This document shows, piece after piece, positions 1 through 8,962 of a DNA stretch of 64,000 nucleotides; the first letter of the stretch is position 1; each line of letters begins with the position of its first letter. The notes under the pieces are model-generated. The model made no database searches. It saw only the letters and a list, made by a program, of their open reading frames with translations, and was not told the DNA's origin. The position numbers and the translations under genes were made by a program. The DNA is taken from contig ONIP01000010.1 in assembly GCA_900317955.1 (NCBI GenBank), positions 19,970 through 83,969 of the forward strand. The letters run 5' to 3'. The stretch is from an uncultured Bacteroidales bacterium (lineage in GTDB: Bacteria > Bacteroidota > Bacteroidia > Bacteroidales > P3).

Positions 1-268
1 GTTGACCCGTCCAAGTTGTGAGTCCGCCCCCAAGAAGAATGAGTGCAGCAGCAGTGTATAGGAGCATGAGGTGCGGTGTGTGCCAAAGTTTGAGGCGAAT
101 GACAGCTGAAATGCAAAGAATGCCTACTGCTGAAAGCAGGAGGATGAACCACCAAGAGTTGTAGATGTGGTCGACGGCATAGGCGTTGCCATGGTATTTT
201 TCGATTATGGTACCTGCGGCGAGAGCGAGGATTACCGGTATCAGGAGGAAGGAGGATGTTTTTTTCAT
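1..268 (-). CDS. ResB/CcsA-like cytochrome c biogenesis protein, N-terminal part
   Basis: This is an open frame on the minus strand starting with ATG at 268 and running off the window edge, so only about 89 residues are visible. It begins MKKTSSFLLIPVILALAAG, a first membrane span, followed by a short loop (EKYHGNAYAVDHIYNSWW), a second span and a third span near the edge. The short loop with a conserved tryptophan pair between membrane spans resembles the ResB-like half of System II cytochrome c maturation proteins of Bacteroidota, which bring haem to apocytochromes at the periplasmic face. The neighbouring DUF1111 protein has two CXXCH haem sites, which fits. A terminator lies between the two genes, so this one may have its own promoter. 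The family call is from memory of the N-terminus only. Confidence 0.6.
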   Translation of the reverse strand, partial: MKKTSSFLLIPVILALAAGTIIEKYHGNAYAVDHIYNSWWFILLLSAVGILCISAVIRLKLWHTPHLMLLYTAAALILLGGGLTTWTGQ

Positions 269-287
269 GTTATCCGGATAGGGTTTT

Positions 288-336
288 AAAAAAAAAGAAA
301 AAAGGAGTTCCGGGCAGTGTGGGTGTCCGGAACTCC
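288..336 (-). terminator. Rho-independent terminator after the DUF1111 gene
   Basis: A ten-pair stem (GGAGTTCCGG at 304-313 with CCGGAACTCC at 327-336) is followed on the minus strand by an almost unbroken T run (A run at 288-303 on the plus strand). It lies 14 bases beyond the stop codon of the di-haem lipoprotein gene. Confidence 0.85.
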
Positions 337-349
337 GATGAAATAATGT

Positions 350-1921
350 TTAGATGGCGTTAATGAATTTCACGACGGCATCGCGTTCAGATTTAGATAG
401 TTTGCGGAATTTTTCGACAGACCAGCGGGCATCGCTGCCGGGGCAGCCGTGCCACATGATGGCTTCGATGACGTTGCGGGCGCGGCAGTCGTGGAGCCGG
501 TCGCTGTGGCCGCTACAAATGGGAGAGAGACCGCGACCCCAGAGGGGAGTGGTGCGGCACCAACCGGTACGGATGTCGTTGACCATTTGGAGGCGGTGTT
601 GAACCATGTCGGTGTAGGGCCAGATTTTCTGGAAGGGGTAGCGAGGGAGGCGGTTGTCGGCAGTGGTGAAGAAACCGTTAGGGTCGGTGAAGTTGTCGGG
701 ACCGGTGGTCCAGCTTGGGCGGTGGCAGGAGGCGCAGCCTAAGTCGCGGAACAGTTTGCGGCCTTGCTGAATGGTGGGGTCTTTGAGGTTACGGGCGGCA
801 GGGACGGCGAGACCGCGGTGCCAGACCATGAAATTGACGTAATCTTTGTCGGACATCTCGATGGGGAGGGTGTCGCAAACGAGGTAGTTGTAGATGTCGG
901 TGGCAGGGTCGCCGGTTTTGTTCCATTGGGGGAAGTAGTGATAAAATTGCTGCTGGACTTCGGGGTCGGCAGCTGCGGCACGTGCGTAGATGGTTTTGTC
1001 GAGGCTAAGGTAGTGGCTTCGGCGGTCGCTGCGGGTGACATTGGGGATGTTCCAGATGGCGTTGGCACCGGCAGCATCCTGAAGGGGACCTCGGCTGAGG
1101 GCGTAGGTGAAGCGTTTGGGGTGGGAGGTTCGGCCGTAGAGGGAAGCCCAGTCGTTGCCAGCCCAAATGGCGGGATTGAGTTCTACGCCTGCTTCGTATT
1201 CTTTCTGATATTGAGCCTTAAGAGAGTCGTCGGGGATGGCATCGAGGAGGCCGGTGCCGTATATGCCGATGGTACTCTCGAGGCGGAAGGCAAGTTGGCT
1301 GTAGGGGACGGAGAGTGGAGCGTAGAAGGCATCCTCGGGGATGGTTACTTCGGGATAGATGAGGCTATAGGACTCGCCGTCGGGGAAGCGGTTGCCCCAT
1401 TCGTCGGTGTAATCCAGCCAAGCGATGTTGATTTTGTTTTCGTCGATGGAGGGTTTGAATGGGGGGACGGCTTTGGTTTGGGGCATGCCGGCGACGGAGG
1501 TTTCGTAGGCGTTTGTATTCTTGTTGTAGACAACTAAAAGGTAGCCGTTGGCCCAATCATCGGCACGGTAGCGCTCCATGCGACGGCCGTGGCCGTAGCC
1601 GGGATGGCAGTTTTCGCAGGAAGAACGGACGTAGAGAGGGCCGAGACCGTTGAAAGGAGGGTTGTTTTGGGTGATGGTGTGTTCGAAGAAGAATTCGCCG
1701 TATTTAAAAGCGTTGGTCATGCCGCTGTATTCCACGGCAGGGGTGGGGTCTTCGAAGGCAGAGGCAGATTGGTTGAAAGTGGTACCGAGTTGACCGCCTG
1801 CGTAGGTTTCTTCTTCAATGCCCTCGGGCAGCGGGGGTTCTACGGGGTCGTTCTGGCAGCTATAGAGTCCGGAGAGGGCCATGGCCAGGGTAATAATGGC
1901 AAAGGTATTGATTTTGTTCAT
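350..1921 (-). CDS. di-haem oxidoreductase lipoprotein, DUF1111 (thiol oxidoreductase-like) family
   Basis: The 523-residue product starts with a lipoprotein signal (lipid Cys at about residue 22 in SGLYSC) and should be anchored in the periplasm or outer membrane. Two c-type haem-binding motifs are visible, CENCH at about 102-106 and CASCH at about 396-400, as expected for the DUF1111/COG3488 di-haem family. The gene is 15 bases downstream of the imelysin gene and is the last gene of a porin-imelysin-DUF1111 run. In Bacteroidota and Proteobacteria imelysin and DUF1111 genes often occur together and are discussed in connection with iron uptake; the substrate oxidised or reduced here is not known. 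No defect is seen and the length is normal for the family. Confidence 0.88.
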   Translation of the reverse strand: MNKINTFAIITLAMALSGLYSCQNDPVEPPLPEGIEEETYAGGQLGTTFNQSASAFEDPTPAVEYSGMTNAFKYGEFFFEHTITQNNPPFNGLGPLYVRSSCENCHPGYGHGRRMERYRADDWANGYLLVVYNKNTNAYETSVAGMPQTKAVPPFKPSIDENKINIAWLDYTDEWGNRFPDGESYSLIYPEVTIPEDAFYAPLSVPYSQLAFRLESTIGIYGTGLLDAIPDDSLKAQYQKEYEAGVELNPAIWAGNDWASLYGRTSHPKRFTYALSRGPLQDAAGANAIWNIPNVTRSDRRSHYLSLDKTIYARAAAADPEVQQQFYHYFPQWNKTGDPATDIYNYLVCDTLPIEMSDKDYVNFMVWHRGLAVPAARNLKDPTIQQGRKLFRDLGCASCHRPSWTTGPDNFTDPNGFFTTADNRLPRYPFQKIWPYTDMVQHRLQMVNDIRTGWCRTTPLWGRGLSPICSGHSDRLHDCRARNVIEAIMWHGCPGSDARWSVEKFRKLSKSERDAVVKFINAI

Positions 1922-1936
1922 GGCAGTGAGATTTTA

Positions 1937-3097
1937 TTATTCGTAACTTTTGATTAGTTCGACGACTTTGTCGAGTTGCGAGCTGAGGTTGTCGCAGGCT
2001 TGGATGGCGGCCTCGTTGGCGGGGTCGGTGTAGTGGAGGACAAAGGGAGCGGGCATGAGGTTGATTTTTTCGATGGCATTATCGATGGCGGAGGTGACGC
2101 TACCGTCGAGAGGTGCATTATGTTCCTTGACAAAGTTGTGGAGCGATTTGCTTTCGTCGCGGCGACCTTCTATGCCACCCATGTATACGTTGTGGATGCT
2201 GATAATGTTGTTGCGAAAGTCGATGATGGACTTTTGGCTGTAGGGAGATTCGATGTAGGTGATGTCCTCCTGGCTGAAAGCGGAGCCGATTTTGGAGGTG
2301 CCGACTTCGTCGGCGATGTCGATGCAGCCTTGAACCATGGCCATAAGAGCAGCGAGGCGGCTGGCGTAGGTGCTGCCCGCTTTACCGGCGTTCTTCATGT
2401 TGTCGCCATAACTGTGTCCGGTACCGGCCACGGTGTAGGCCAACTCAATTTCGTCGAGTTTCTCGATGTGGGATTTAGGGGCGTTGCTGCCAAGCCAGCC
2501 CACCTCAAGTTGATAGCAGCGGTTGCGGAGGTCGCCTGCCACGGCTAAAGCATAGACCCATTGGTCGGAGGAGATGGCATTGGCGGGTTTGGGTTGTCCG
2601 TCGGCAAAGAGGATGAATTCCATGGCATGGAAGCCGAGGAGGGCGTTGCCGAGTCGTTCACCAGCCACTACGTCGCCATCCTCGTTGTCGAGGTCGTGGA
2701 GCATGCTGGGACTGTTCATCAAGGTGTTGAAGGCGTTCTCGTCGAGAGGCCAGCTATCGATGTGAGGGTCGATGCCGAAGTCGCCCGCGGCCCCGAAAAG
2801 GAAGGCTTCGCTTTTTTCCCACTCTTCGCGAGCAGCGAGGAAGGTTTCGCAGGCGGAACGAAGTCCAGCGTCGTTGGGATTAAGTTTGAGAGCGGCAATT
2901 TGTTGAGCCAGTTGTTCGGTTTTTGCGGCCAGTGCCTGATAGGTTGGTGAGACGGTGTTGTCTACAAATTGTGCGGCAATAGTGGCAGCAGCGGTGTCTT
3001 CGTTGTTGACAGAGTTGTCGTCCTTGCAGGCAGAGAAGCTTGAGGCGGCAGCCAGTAGAAGGGTTGCCATGCCCAAATGTAATAATGTACTTTTCAT
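1937..3097 (-). CDS. imelysin family lipoprotein (peptidase M75-like)
   Basis: I chose the ATG at 3097 because it gives a clean lipoprotein signal (MKSTLLHLGM..., lipid Cys at residue 24 in FSAC); the open frame continues upstream without a signal. The 386-residue product carries the imelysin GxHxxE signature as GFHAME at 155-160, and an EEW..SEAFLFG stretch near 91-102 typical of the fold. Imelysin proteins are extracytoplasmic and helical, and are linked with iron acquisition in several bacteria, although protease activity is doubtful in most. The gene stands 40 bases below a porin gene and 15 bases above the DUF1111 gene, so the three are probably co-transcribed and act together at the outer membrane. 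Confidence 0.9.
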   Translation of the reverse strand: MKSTLLHLGMATLLLAAASSFSACKDDNSVNNEDTAAATIAAQFVDNTVSPTYQALAAKTEQLAQQIAALKLNPNDAGLRSACETFLAAREEWEKSEAFLFGAAGDFGIDPHIDSWPLDENAFNTLMNSPSMLHDLDNEDGDVVAGERLGNALLGFHAMEFILFADGQPKPANAISSDQWVYALAVAGDLRNRCYQLEVGWLGSNAPKSHIEKLDEIELAYTVAGTGHSYGDNMKNAGKAGSTYASRLAALMAMVQGCIDIADEVGTSKIGSAFSQEDITYIESPYSQKSIIDFRNNIISIHNVYMGGIEGRRDESKSLHNFVKEHNAPLDGSVTSAIDNAIEKINLMPAPFVLHYTDPANEAAIQACDNLSSQLDKVVELIKSYE

Positions 3098-3137
3098 AGT
3101 TGATTGTGAATTGTTTGTTTTATAGATAATGATGTTG

Positions 3138-4439
3138 TTATCGAGAGAAGAATCCGCACCAGGTGATTCCGACGGCAACGTAGGGCTCGTTGTTGTAGTT
3201 GGAATTGAGAATACGGAGGCCGGTTTCGGCTTTGACGGCAATTTGTGGGATGGGGTAGTAGTTGATGCCCGTTGAGATAACTTGACGTTGAGCCCAGCCG
3301 ATATCGTCGAAGCCAGCGGCGGGGAGGAAGCTGTCGTAGTGGTCGTAGCGGCCGAATAAGTAGAGTTTTTTGTTGCAGGAGGGGTTGTGGTTCCAAGCGA
3401 GGAGATTGAAGCCGGCCTCGATGGAGGCGTCCCAAGCATCCTTGCCAACGGGGGTGTGGGGGTAGGGGTTGCCCGTCATGGTGGTTTGGTTTTTGTTGCG
3501 TTGAGAAATGAGGGAGGCGTCGTTAAGATGGCCGTAGTCGAGGTTTCCGCACACGGTGATGAAATGGTTGTGGTAGTCGAAATCGAAGGCGGCAATCATG
3601 ACGGTGCCGGTAGCGCCGTAGTATTTGGATGTTTCGGGATATTGGACGGTGGTGATGTCGTTGTTGAAGCTGTTGCCGATGTAGCCGCTAAGGCTGAGCC
3701 GCAGATTGGGGATGCCGCGGAAATCGACGCGAGCGGCACCTGCTAAGGAGTTGGCTGGACGGAACTCGTAGGGCGAGGCCGAGCCGTTGTGAATCCAGCC
3801 AGACTCATTGAACAGGTTACTGTTAAGGCCTGGGAGTAGTTGGAGCTCGTAACGCCAGTTGCCATAGTTTCCCCAGAGACTGATGCCGGTTTCGTGCCAA
3901 GTGCAGGGCATGATGGTGTTTTCACCTTCGGGACGGTAGACGGTGAAAAAGTGGTCGGGGGTGTGGTTGTTGTTGGTCATGCCCACAGGTACGACAATGT
4001 GCCCCATGCGGAGGTTGAGGGATTTGGAGAAACTTTTCTGAACCCAGAACTGCTCCAATGCTACCTCGCCACCGCGTTCAATTTCTTGCTCGAATTCGCC
4101 AGTTTCTTCAGTCTCTTTCTCGACGGCTGCTTCGGTGCCGCCGTGTTCAAACTCGATTTCGGTGCCGACAGACCATCCGTGGCCGAAGTCGTAGCCGAGC
4201 ATAATCACGGCATGAGGGATGTCGACACGACCGTGTCCCTTATTTTGGGTATAGCGGTCGCTGTGGGAATAGCGAAAAACGTTGTCGCTATAAAAATTGT
4301 AGTTGTAAACGGCTTCGCCATACCCACCAATGGTGAGTCGCGGAGCTTTTGAAATACTGTCTTGCTGAGCCGATGCAGCTGTTGGAATGGAAAACAGCAA
4401 CATTGTGGTACATAGTAGTTTACAAAAGAATTTGTGCAT
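3138..4439 (-). CDS. outer-membrane porin-like beta-barrel protein (phosphate-selective porin O/P type)
   Basis: The 433-residue product has a Sec signal peptide ending near AASAQ (about residue 25), then alternating aromatic/hydrophobic strands and a terminal Phe-Ser-Arg. The N-terminal barrel stretch (GGYGEAVYNYNF...) and the glycine-rich strand pairs look like OprO/OprP-type porins of Bacteroidota. An acidic, Glu-rich loop (about residues 105-125) could be a cation-interaction site; that is inference. As first gene of the imelysin/DUF1111 run it is the natural outer-membrane pore for whatever ligand the two lipoproteins handle. A Bacteroidota -7 box lies 25 bases upstream of the ATG. Confidence 0.8.
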   Translation of the reverse strand: MHKFFCKLLCTTMLLFSIPTAASAQQDSISKAPRLTIGGYGEAVYNYNFYSDNVFRYSHSDRYTQNKGHGRVDIPHAVIMLGYDFGHGWSVGTEIEFEHGGTEAAVEKETEETGEFEQEIERGGEVALEQFWVQKSFSKSLNLRMGHIVVPVGMTNNNHTPDHFFTVYRPEGENTIMPCTWHETGISLWGNYGNWRYELQLLPGLNSNLFNESGWIHNGSASPYEFRPANSLAGAARVDFRGIPNLRLSLSGYIGNSFNNDITTVQYPETSKYYGATGTVMIAAFDFDYHNHFITVCGNLDYGHLNDASLISQRNKNQTTMTGNPYPHTPVGKDAWDASIEAGFNLLAWNHNPSCNKKLYLFGRYDHYDSFLPAAGFDDIGWAQRQVISTGINYYPIPQIAVKAETGLRILNSNYNNEPYVAVGITWCGFFSR

Positions 4440-4463
4440 GGTGTGTTTATTTTCTTTTCGAGA

Positions 4464-4472
4464 GCAAAGATA
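4464..4472 (-). promoter_or_regulatory. -7 box (TATCTTTGC) of the porin-imelysin-DUF1111 operon
   Basis: The reverse complement reads TATCTTTGC, matching the TAnnTTTG box of the Bacteroidota primary sigma factor, about 25 bases before the porin ATG. No clear TTTG -33 element is present at the usual distance, which suggests dependence on an activator. Confidence 0.65.
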
Positions 4473-4493
4473 GTTGATTCCACAGAAGGTGGG

Positions 4494-4513
4494 AATACCT
4501 AATTTTGGGTATT
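4494..4513. promoter_or_regulatory. inverted repeat upstream of the porin promoter (possible operator)
   Basis: AATACC at 4494-4499 and GGTATT at 4508-4513 form an inverted repeat with an eight-base spacer, 21 bases upstream of the -7 box of the porin operon and about 50 bases from the fucosidase promoter. It may be a regulator site; no known consensus was recognised. Confidence 0.35.
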
Positions 4514-4562
4514 TTTTTGACCTGAGGGATAGAGGGAAATGCAGTATGTCGAAAAAAAATCG

Positions 4563-4570
4563 TAATTTTG
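4563..4570 (+). promoter_or_regulatory. -7 box (TAATTTTG) of the fucosidase gene
   Basis: TAATTTTG followed by C matches the Bacteroidota -7 element; it leaves a leader of roughly 70 bases before the ATG at 4646. Confidence 0.6.
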
Positions 4571-4645
4571 CACCACTTGTCCAGGACGTGTCAAGTCGTT
4601 AGTAAATAGATATAATCAACCTAAAAATAAGACAATAATATCGAT

Positions 4646-6031
4646 ATGAAGAAGCACATCCTTTTAGCAGTAATGGTAAGTATGCTGTGCGGAGCCGTAA
4701 TCGCGCAGAAAGACCGGGAACCCGAAACCGATCCCGTTATCCTGAATCGAATAGACCAATGGCAAGATTTGAAGTTTGGATTTATGATGCATTGGGGGAT
4801 GTATGCCCAATGGGGCGTGGTGGAATCGTGGAGCATTTGCTCAGAGCCGTGGATAGACCGCAAGGGAATGCCATACGTAGAGTACAAGCAGCGTTATCAA
4901 GAACTAAACAAAACGTTCAATCCCACGAGTTTTGACGCTGTAGCCATGGCCGAGGCCGCAAAGAAAGCTGGGATGAAATATATGGTGTTCACTACGAAGC
5001 ACCATGACGGATTCTGTATGTTCCGCAGTGCGGAGAGCGATTATGGAGTTGCGGGACCGGAATGCCCCTACAGCAGGACACCTCAGCCTGACATAACGCT
5101 TGACCTTGTGAACGCCTTCCGTGCCCAAGGGATGTGGATAGGTTTCTATTTCTCAAAACCAGACTGGCACCACAAAGATTACTGGGCACCCGAATGGGCT
5201 ACACCTGACCGCAATGTGAACTACGACATATCAGAGCATCCTTCACGATGGGAGAATTTTAAACGTTTTACACATAACCAGATTAGGGAACTGACCCATA
5301 ACTACGGAGATATAGACATACTATGGCTTGATGGGGGATGGGTGAGACCGGAATGGAGTATCAACGACGAAACACGGCCATGGCTGGGTTGCAGCCAGAG
5401 GGTACAGGATATTGACATGGAGACGTTGGCCTCGATAGCGCGGGGCGACAATCCAGACTTGATAATTGTTGACCGTTCGGTGGGAGGCCGTTATGAGAAT
5501 TACCGTACGCCCGAGAAACAGGTGCCCGACACGTTGCTGCCTTACCCTTGGGAGACTTGCATGACGATGGGTGACAGTTGGTCGTATGTACCGGGAGACC
5601 ATTATAAAAGTACTACGCAACTGATTCACATGTTGGCCGATGTGGTGGCCAAGGGCGGTAACCTGTTACTGAATGTTGGGCCTGACGCACAGGGCAAGTT
5701 GCCGACTGAAGCTTTGGAGCGCATGGAGCAGATTGGGGGATGGTTGGAGTGCAACGGCGAGGCTATATATGGTACGCGTCCGTTGTATCCATACTGCAAA
5801 GACAATGTGCGATATACGCAGAGTAAAGACGGCAAGCACAGATATGCTATCTGTTTGATAGACGGAAAGACAACGCATGTTACATTTGAGATTCCGTTCA
5901 AGGTGAAGAAGGTGAAGTGCATTGCTCCCCGCAACAAGCGGACGGTGAAATGCACTGCTACGGAGACGGGTACGATGGTGGACATTACCGCTGCCGCTCC
6001 GCAAATGTATGCATTGACGGTGGAATTCTGA
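4646..6031 (+). CDS. alpha-L-fucosidase, glycoside hydrolase family 29
   Basis: The 461-residue protein begins with a Sec signal peptide (cleavage after CGAVIA, about residue 20), so it acts in the periplasm or outside. GH29 hallmarks are visible in order: KFGFMMHWGMYAQWG near 43-57, the TKHHDGF segment at about 117-123 and the nucleophile motif ILWLDGGW with Asp229. It retains L-fucose release by a double-displacement mechanism if functional; substrates are typically host mucin or milk-type glycans or plant fucosides. A beta-sandwich C-terminal portion follows after residue 380. It is monocistronic between a divergent porin operon and a convergent M16 gene, and has no obvious SusC/SusD neighbour. 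Confidence 0.93.
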   Translation: MKKHILLAVMVSMLCGAVIAQKDREPETDPVILNRIDQWQDLKFGFMMHWGMYAQWGVVESWSICSEPWIDRKGMPYVEYKQRYQELNKTFNPTSFDAVAMAEAAKKAGMKYMVFTTKHHDGFCMFRSAESDYGVAGPECPYSRTPQPDITLDLVNAFRAQGMWIGFYFSKPDWHHKDYWAPEWATPDRNVNYDISEHPSRWENFKRFTHNQIRELTHNYGDIDILWLDGGWVRPEWSINDETRPWLGCSQRVQDIDMETLASIARGDNPDLIIVDRSVGGRYENYRTPEKQVPDTLLPYPWETCMTMGDSWSYVPGDHYKSTTQLIHMLADVVAKGGNLLLNVGPDAQGKLPTEALERMEQIGGWLECNGEAIYGTRPLYPYCKDNVRYTQSKDGKHRYAICLIDGKTTHVTFEIPFKVKKVKCIAPRNKRTVKCTATETGTMVDITAAAPQMYALTVEF

Positions 6032-6090
6032 ATTCGTTTAGTCGCTTAATCGGTTAATCGGGAGTCAAGGACTAACACGTTAACACATTT
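6030..6090. repeat. short copy of a dispersed low-complexity element
   Basis: Directly after the fucosidase stop codon the sequence reads GAATTCGTTTAGTCGCTTAATCG, then GGTTAATCG, then GACTAACACGTTAACACATT. The same order of words, in the opposite orientation and expanded by tandem duplication, fills 17778-17966. It is noncoding here and separates two convergent genes. Confidence 0.7.
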
Positions 6091-6110
6091 GTTGAGGGGT
6101 CATAAGACTG

Positions 6111-7352
6111 TTATTTGTAATAGAGAATGCTTAGATTGTCCTCCTGGAGGTAGCGTTGCGCTGCTTCCTGTAAGTCGGCGGGGGTTATGGCGAGGATGTC
6201 GCGTTCCATTTCTTCAAGGGTGTCGGCGCGTCCATAATTGAGACATGCTTTGCCGATGCTCTGCATTTCGTTGAGACTGGAGTCGTTGGTGATAGCCATT
6301 TGCCCGATAAGTTGAGTTTGGGCAGCTTTGAGATGCTGAGGGGATAAGGGTTGTTCGCGGAGGTGGCGCAGTTCATTGAGGATGAGTTCGGTGCTGCGGT
6401 CGGCGGCATCGCTGTCGACGCCTGCATAGATGTAGAAGAGACCAGAGTCGGTGAAGGGGACGTATTGTGATTCGATGGAGTAGCAGAAGCCTTCGCGTTC
6501 GCGCACGGCGACGTTAAGACGTGAGTTCATGGCAGGACCACCGATGATGTTGTTGAGAAAAGTGAAGGCAGTTTTGTCGTTGTCGAAAAGGGTGGGGGCT
6601 GGACCGCCGGCAAGTAGATGGACCTGATGGGTGTGCTTGTGGCGTGTGACGTTGAATACGTTGGCGGTTGAGGTCACTTGGGGCTGTGGCAATGGGCTGA
6701 TGTCGGAGACAGGAGCGGGCAGGCTGGGGCTGGCGAATTCGAAATGTTTTTCGCAGAGATGGATGAGACGTTTGAAATCGACGTTGCCTACCACGCTGAT
6801 GACCATGCGGTCGGGGGTGTAGTGGGCGGTCATGAAGGCTTTGAGCATCTCGGGTGTGAAACGGCGGACATTTTTCTTGTTGCCCAGAATATTGTGTGCC
6901 AAGGGATGGTTGCCGAAGTAGAGTTCTTCGAATTCGTCGAAGATTAGTTCGGAAGGGCTGTCGCGATAGAGGTTGATTTCTTCGATTACCACATCTTTCT
7001 CTTTCTCAATTTCGTGGGCTGGGAAGGTGGAATGGAACAGGATGTCGGCGAAGAGTTCGAGGCAGCGTTCCAGATGTTCGGTGAGCGCGGAGGCGTAGAC
7101 ACAGGTTTCCTCCTTGGTAGTGAAGGCGTCGAGTTCGCCGCCTACGCCGTCAATACGGTTGCGGATGTGGTAAGAACGGCGGTGTTCGGTGCCTTTGAAC
7201 ATAGAATGTTCGATGAAGTGGGCAATGCCCTCTTCGGATGGTAGTTCATGTCGGGAGCCGACGTTGATGTAAACGCCTGCGTGGGTGACAATAGAGTCAT
7301 TGTGGCGGAAGATGATGCGGATTCCGTTATTCAGTGTGTGGTATTGGTACAT
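6111..7352 (-). CDS. M16 family zinc metallopeptidase (insulinase/processing-peptidase type)
   Basis: The 413-residue product starting MYQYHTLNNG has the inverted zinc motif HxxEH as HFIEH at about 45-49, with the further conserved glutamate in the following EEINLYRDSP helix. The length fits the single-lobe M16B class that works as a dimer. No signal peptide is seen, so a cytoplasmic role is likely. The ATG at 7352 was chosen because homology-like sequence begins there, while the upstream in-frame extension reads as the shadow of the preceding gene. The start overlaps the end of the O-antigen-ligase-like gene by 22 bases, which suggests translational coupling as last gene of the run. Confidence 0.9.
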   Translation of the reverse strand: MYQYHTLNNGIRIIFRHNDSIVTHAGVYINVGSRHELPSEEGIAHFIEHSMFKGTEHRRSYHIRNRIDGVGGELDAFTTKEETCVYASALTEHLERCLELFADILFHSTFPAHEIEKEKDVVIEEINLYRDSPSELIFDEFEELYFGNHPLAHNILGNKKNVRRFTPEMLKAFMTAHYTPDRMVISVVGNVDFKRLIHLCEKHFEFASPSLPAPVSDISPLPQPQVTSTANVFNVTRHKHTHQVHLLAGGPAPTLFDNDKTAFTFLNNIIGGPAMNSRLNVAVREREGFCYSIESQYVPFTDSGLFYIYAGVDSDAADRSTELILNELRHLREQPLSPQHLKAAQTQLIGQMAITNDSSLNEMQSIGKACLNYGRADTLEEMERDILAITPADLQEAAQRYLQEDNLSILYYK

Positions 7353-8848
7353 GTTTTTTGAGGATGATGGGATGGGGTGTGAGAAGGGGAGGTGTGGAAG
7401 GCCAAGAGGGTGAGGCCAAGAGCCACGAAAGTTATGCCGGCAAGGGTTTCGAGGGTGTCTTCGCTGGTGAAAGAGATAAGAATGATGCAGAGGACGGCAG
7501 TGAAGAGGGGATTGATGCAAAGGTGTCCGCGGCGGATGGCTCTGAAGAATGAAAAGACAATGAGCAGGAATCCCAGCAGACCGAAGGCGAGGAGGAAGTT
7601 GAGATACTGGTTGTGTGTGTGCATGCCGTTGTTGGCCAAAGGGGAGTCGGAAGCCTCAAGTTGCTGGTGGAGGGCTTCGACGGCATCGCCGGTGCCAACT
7701 CCGAAGAGGGGATGTTGCAGGAATGCACGCCATGCGTGTTGCCACAATTCGAAGCGTTGCAACAGAGAGAAGTTGCTCACATTGTGGAAGCATCGATAGT
7801 TCTCAAACTCGTAGAAAAGGACGTAGAAAAGTTTTCGCGGCCCAGGTTGCAGGTAGACGGGATTAGCAATACCTTTCTCTATGGCATAGATGTCGTTGGG
7901 CTGGAGGTGCGTCATGCCGAGGCTGTCTTTGGTGAGCCCCATGGCACCGAGGTAGCGCAGTAGGGCAGGGTAGATGGTGTAGCCGGTGGGGGTGAGAGAG
8001 TCGAAGGGGTAGTCGCTTAACTTGTTCCATTCCTGGCGCATTTCTTTTTCACAAACATAAAGGTGAACGTAGTTGCCGTTTTCTATCAAGTTGTCGGAAA
8101 GGTGGAGATAGGGGTTGCCGTTGACTGTACAGGCGGGTGGAGTTTGGGTGGAGAGTGGACGGAGGTGGTAGTAGTCGTAGCTGTAGCAAATTGCAAGGAC
8201 AGAGGTTGCAGCGATGATTGCACCCACCGAAAGGGCTGCGATATTAAACAGACGTTTCGTCATTCGGTGACGGTAGGCGAAGAGAAGTACCACGACCGTA
8301 ATTCCCAGAATGATGTATGCAGTGTAGGCGTGAAGCAAGAATAGGAAAGCCACAAACCAAAGACTAACAACGGATGCGGCAATAATGATGCCCGGCCGAC
8401 GAAGTTTGAAGGCTGCATAAGCTACGATGAACAGTGTGAGGCAGACGTTAAGTCCGAACCGGATATGTGAAATATGCGGGACGATGTTGCGGTAGGGCAG
8501 ATCGGGGATGGTGAGGTAACGCACCAGTCCGATGACTGAGACCACGAAAACTGTGGCACAGTAGGCAGCGGCTACGGCTGTGCGTTCGCGCGGCTTCAAA
8601 GGAGGAGTGGTGAGGACAACTAGCGGAATGACCAGTAGGGGAAGTTTTTTCTGCATGTCGAACAGGGCATATTCCATGTTCTGGGTTATGAGGAGCCCAA
8701 GTACGTGGACTAAAGCAAGGATAAGGAAAGCTTGGAGCAGGTGCGAATGTTTAAGCGCGGAGACTTTTTCTTTCCAATTCCATTCAACAACCCAATTGGC
8801 CAGCAGTAATACCCAACAAAGATTGGTAAGGAATACCGAGGTGGTCAT
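7331..8848 (-). CDS. O-antigen ligase/polymerase-like membrane protein (Wzy/WaaL family)
   Basis: The 505-residue protein has about ten membrane spans and one large periplasmic loop (about residues 235-385) before a conserved H-rich segment (MHTHNQYLN at about 430) typical of O-antigen ligases. It would join or polymerise glycan repeat units at the periplasmic face. The only canonical start is ATG at 8848, but the frame is open for 38 codons upstream, back to the stop of the S41 gene, and that extension reads as a basic segment and half a membrane span (RYIYLTLLIGLVVS) directly joined to the ATG. The true N-terminus may therefore lie upstream at a non-standard start. The C-terminal 30 residues are polar. 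Confidence 0.8.
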   Translation of the reverse strand: MTTSVFLTNLCWVLLLANWVVEWNWKEKVSALKHSHLLQAFLILALVHVLGLLITQNMEYALFDMQKKLPLLVIPLVVLTTPPLKPRERTAVAAAYCATVFVVSVIGLVRYLTIPDLPYRNIVPHISHIRFGLNVCLTLFIVAYAAFKLRRPGIIIAASVVSLWFVAFLFLLHAYTAYIILGITVVVLLFAYRHRMTKRLFNIAALSVGAIIAATSVLAICYSYDYYHLRPLSTQTPPACTVNGNPYLHLSDNLIENGNYVHLYVCEKEMRQEWNKLSDYPFDSLTPTGYTIYPALLRYLGAMGLTKDSLGMTHLQPNDIYAIEKGIANPVYLQPGPRKLFYVLFYEFENYRCFHNVSNFSLLQRFELWQHAWRAFLQHPLFGVGTGDAVEALHQQLEASDSPLANNGMHTHNQYLNFLLAFGLLGFLLIVFSFFRAIRRGHLCINPLFTAVLCIILISFTSEDTLETLAGITFVALGLTLLAFHTSPSHTPSHHPQKTCTNTTH

Positions 8849-8962
8849 ACTGACAACCAGCCCTATGAGCAGGGTCAGATAGATGTATCTATGAACAGCA
8901 GTACGGATTGTGTGTGTTGTTTTAAAGTGTGGTTGTAAGAAAAGTAAGTGGTTTTGCGAGAG

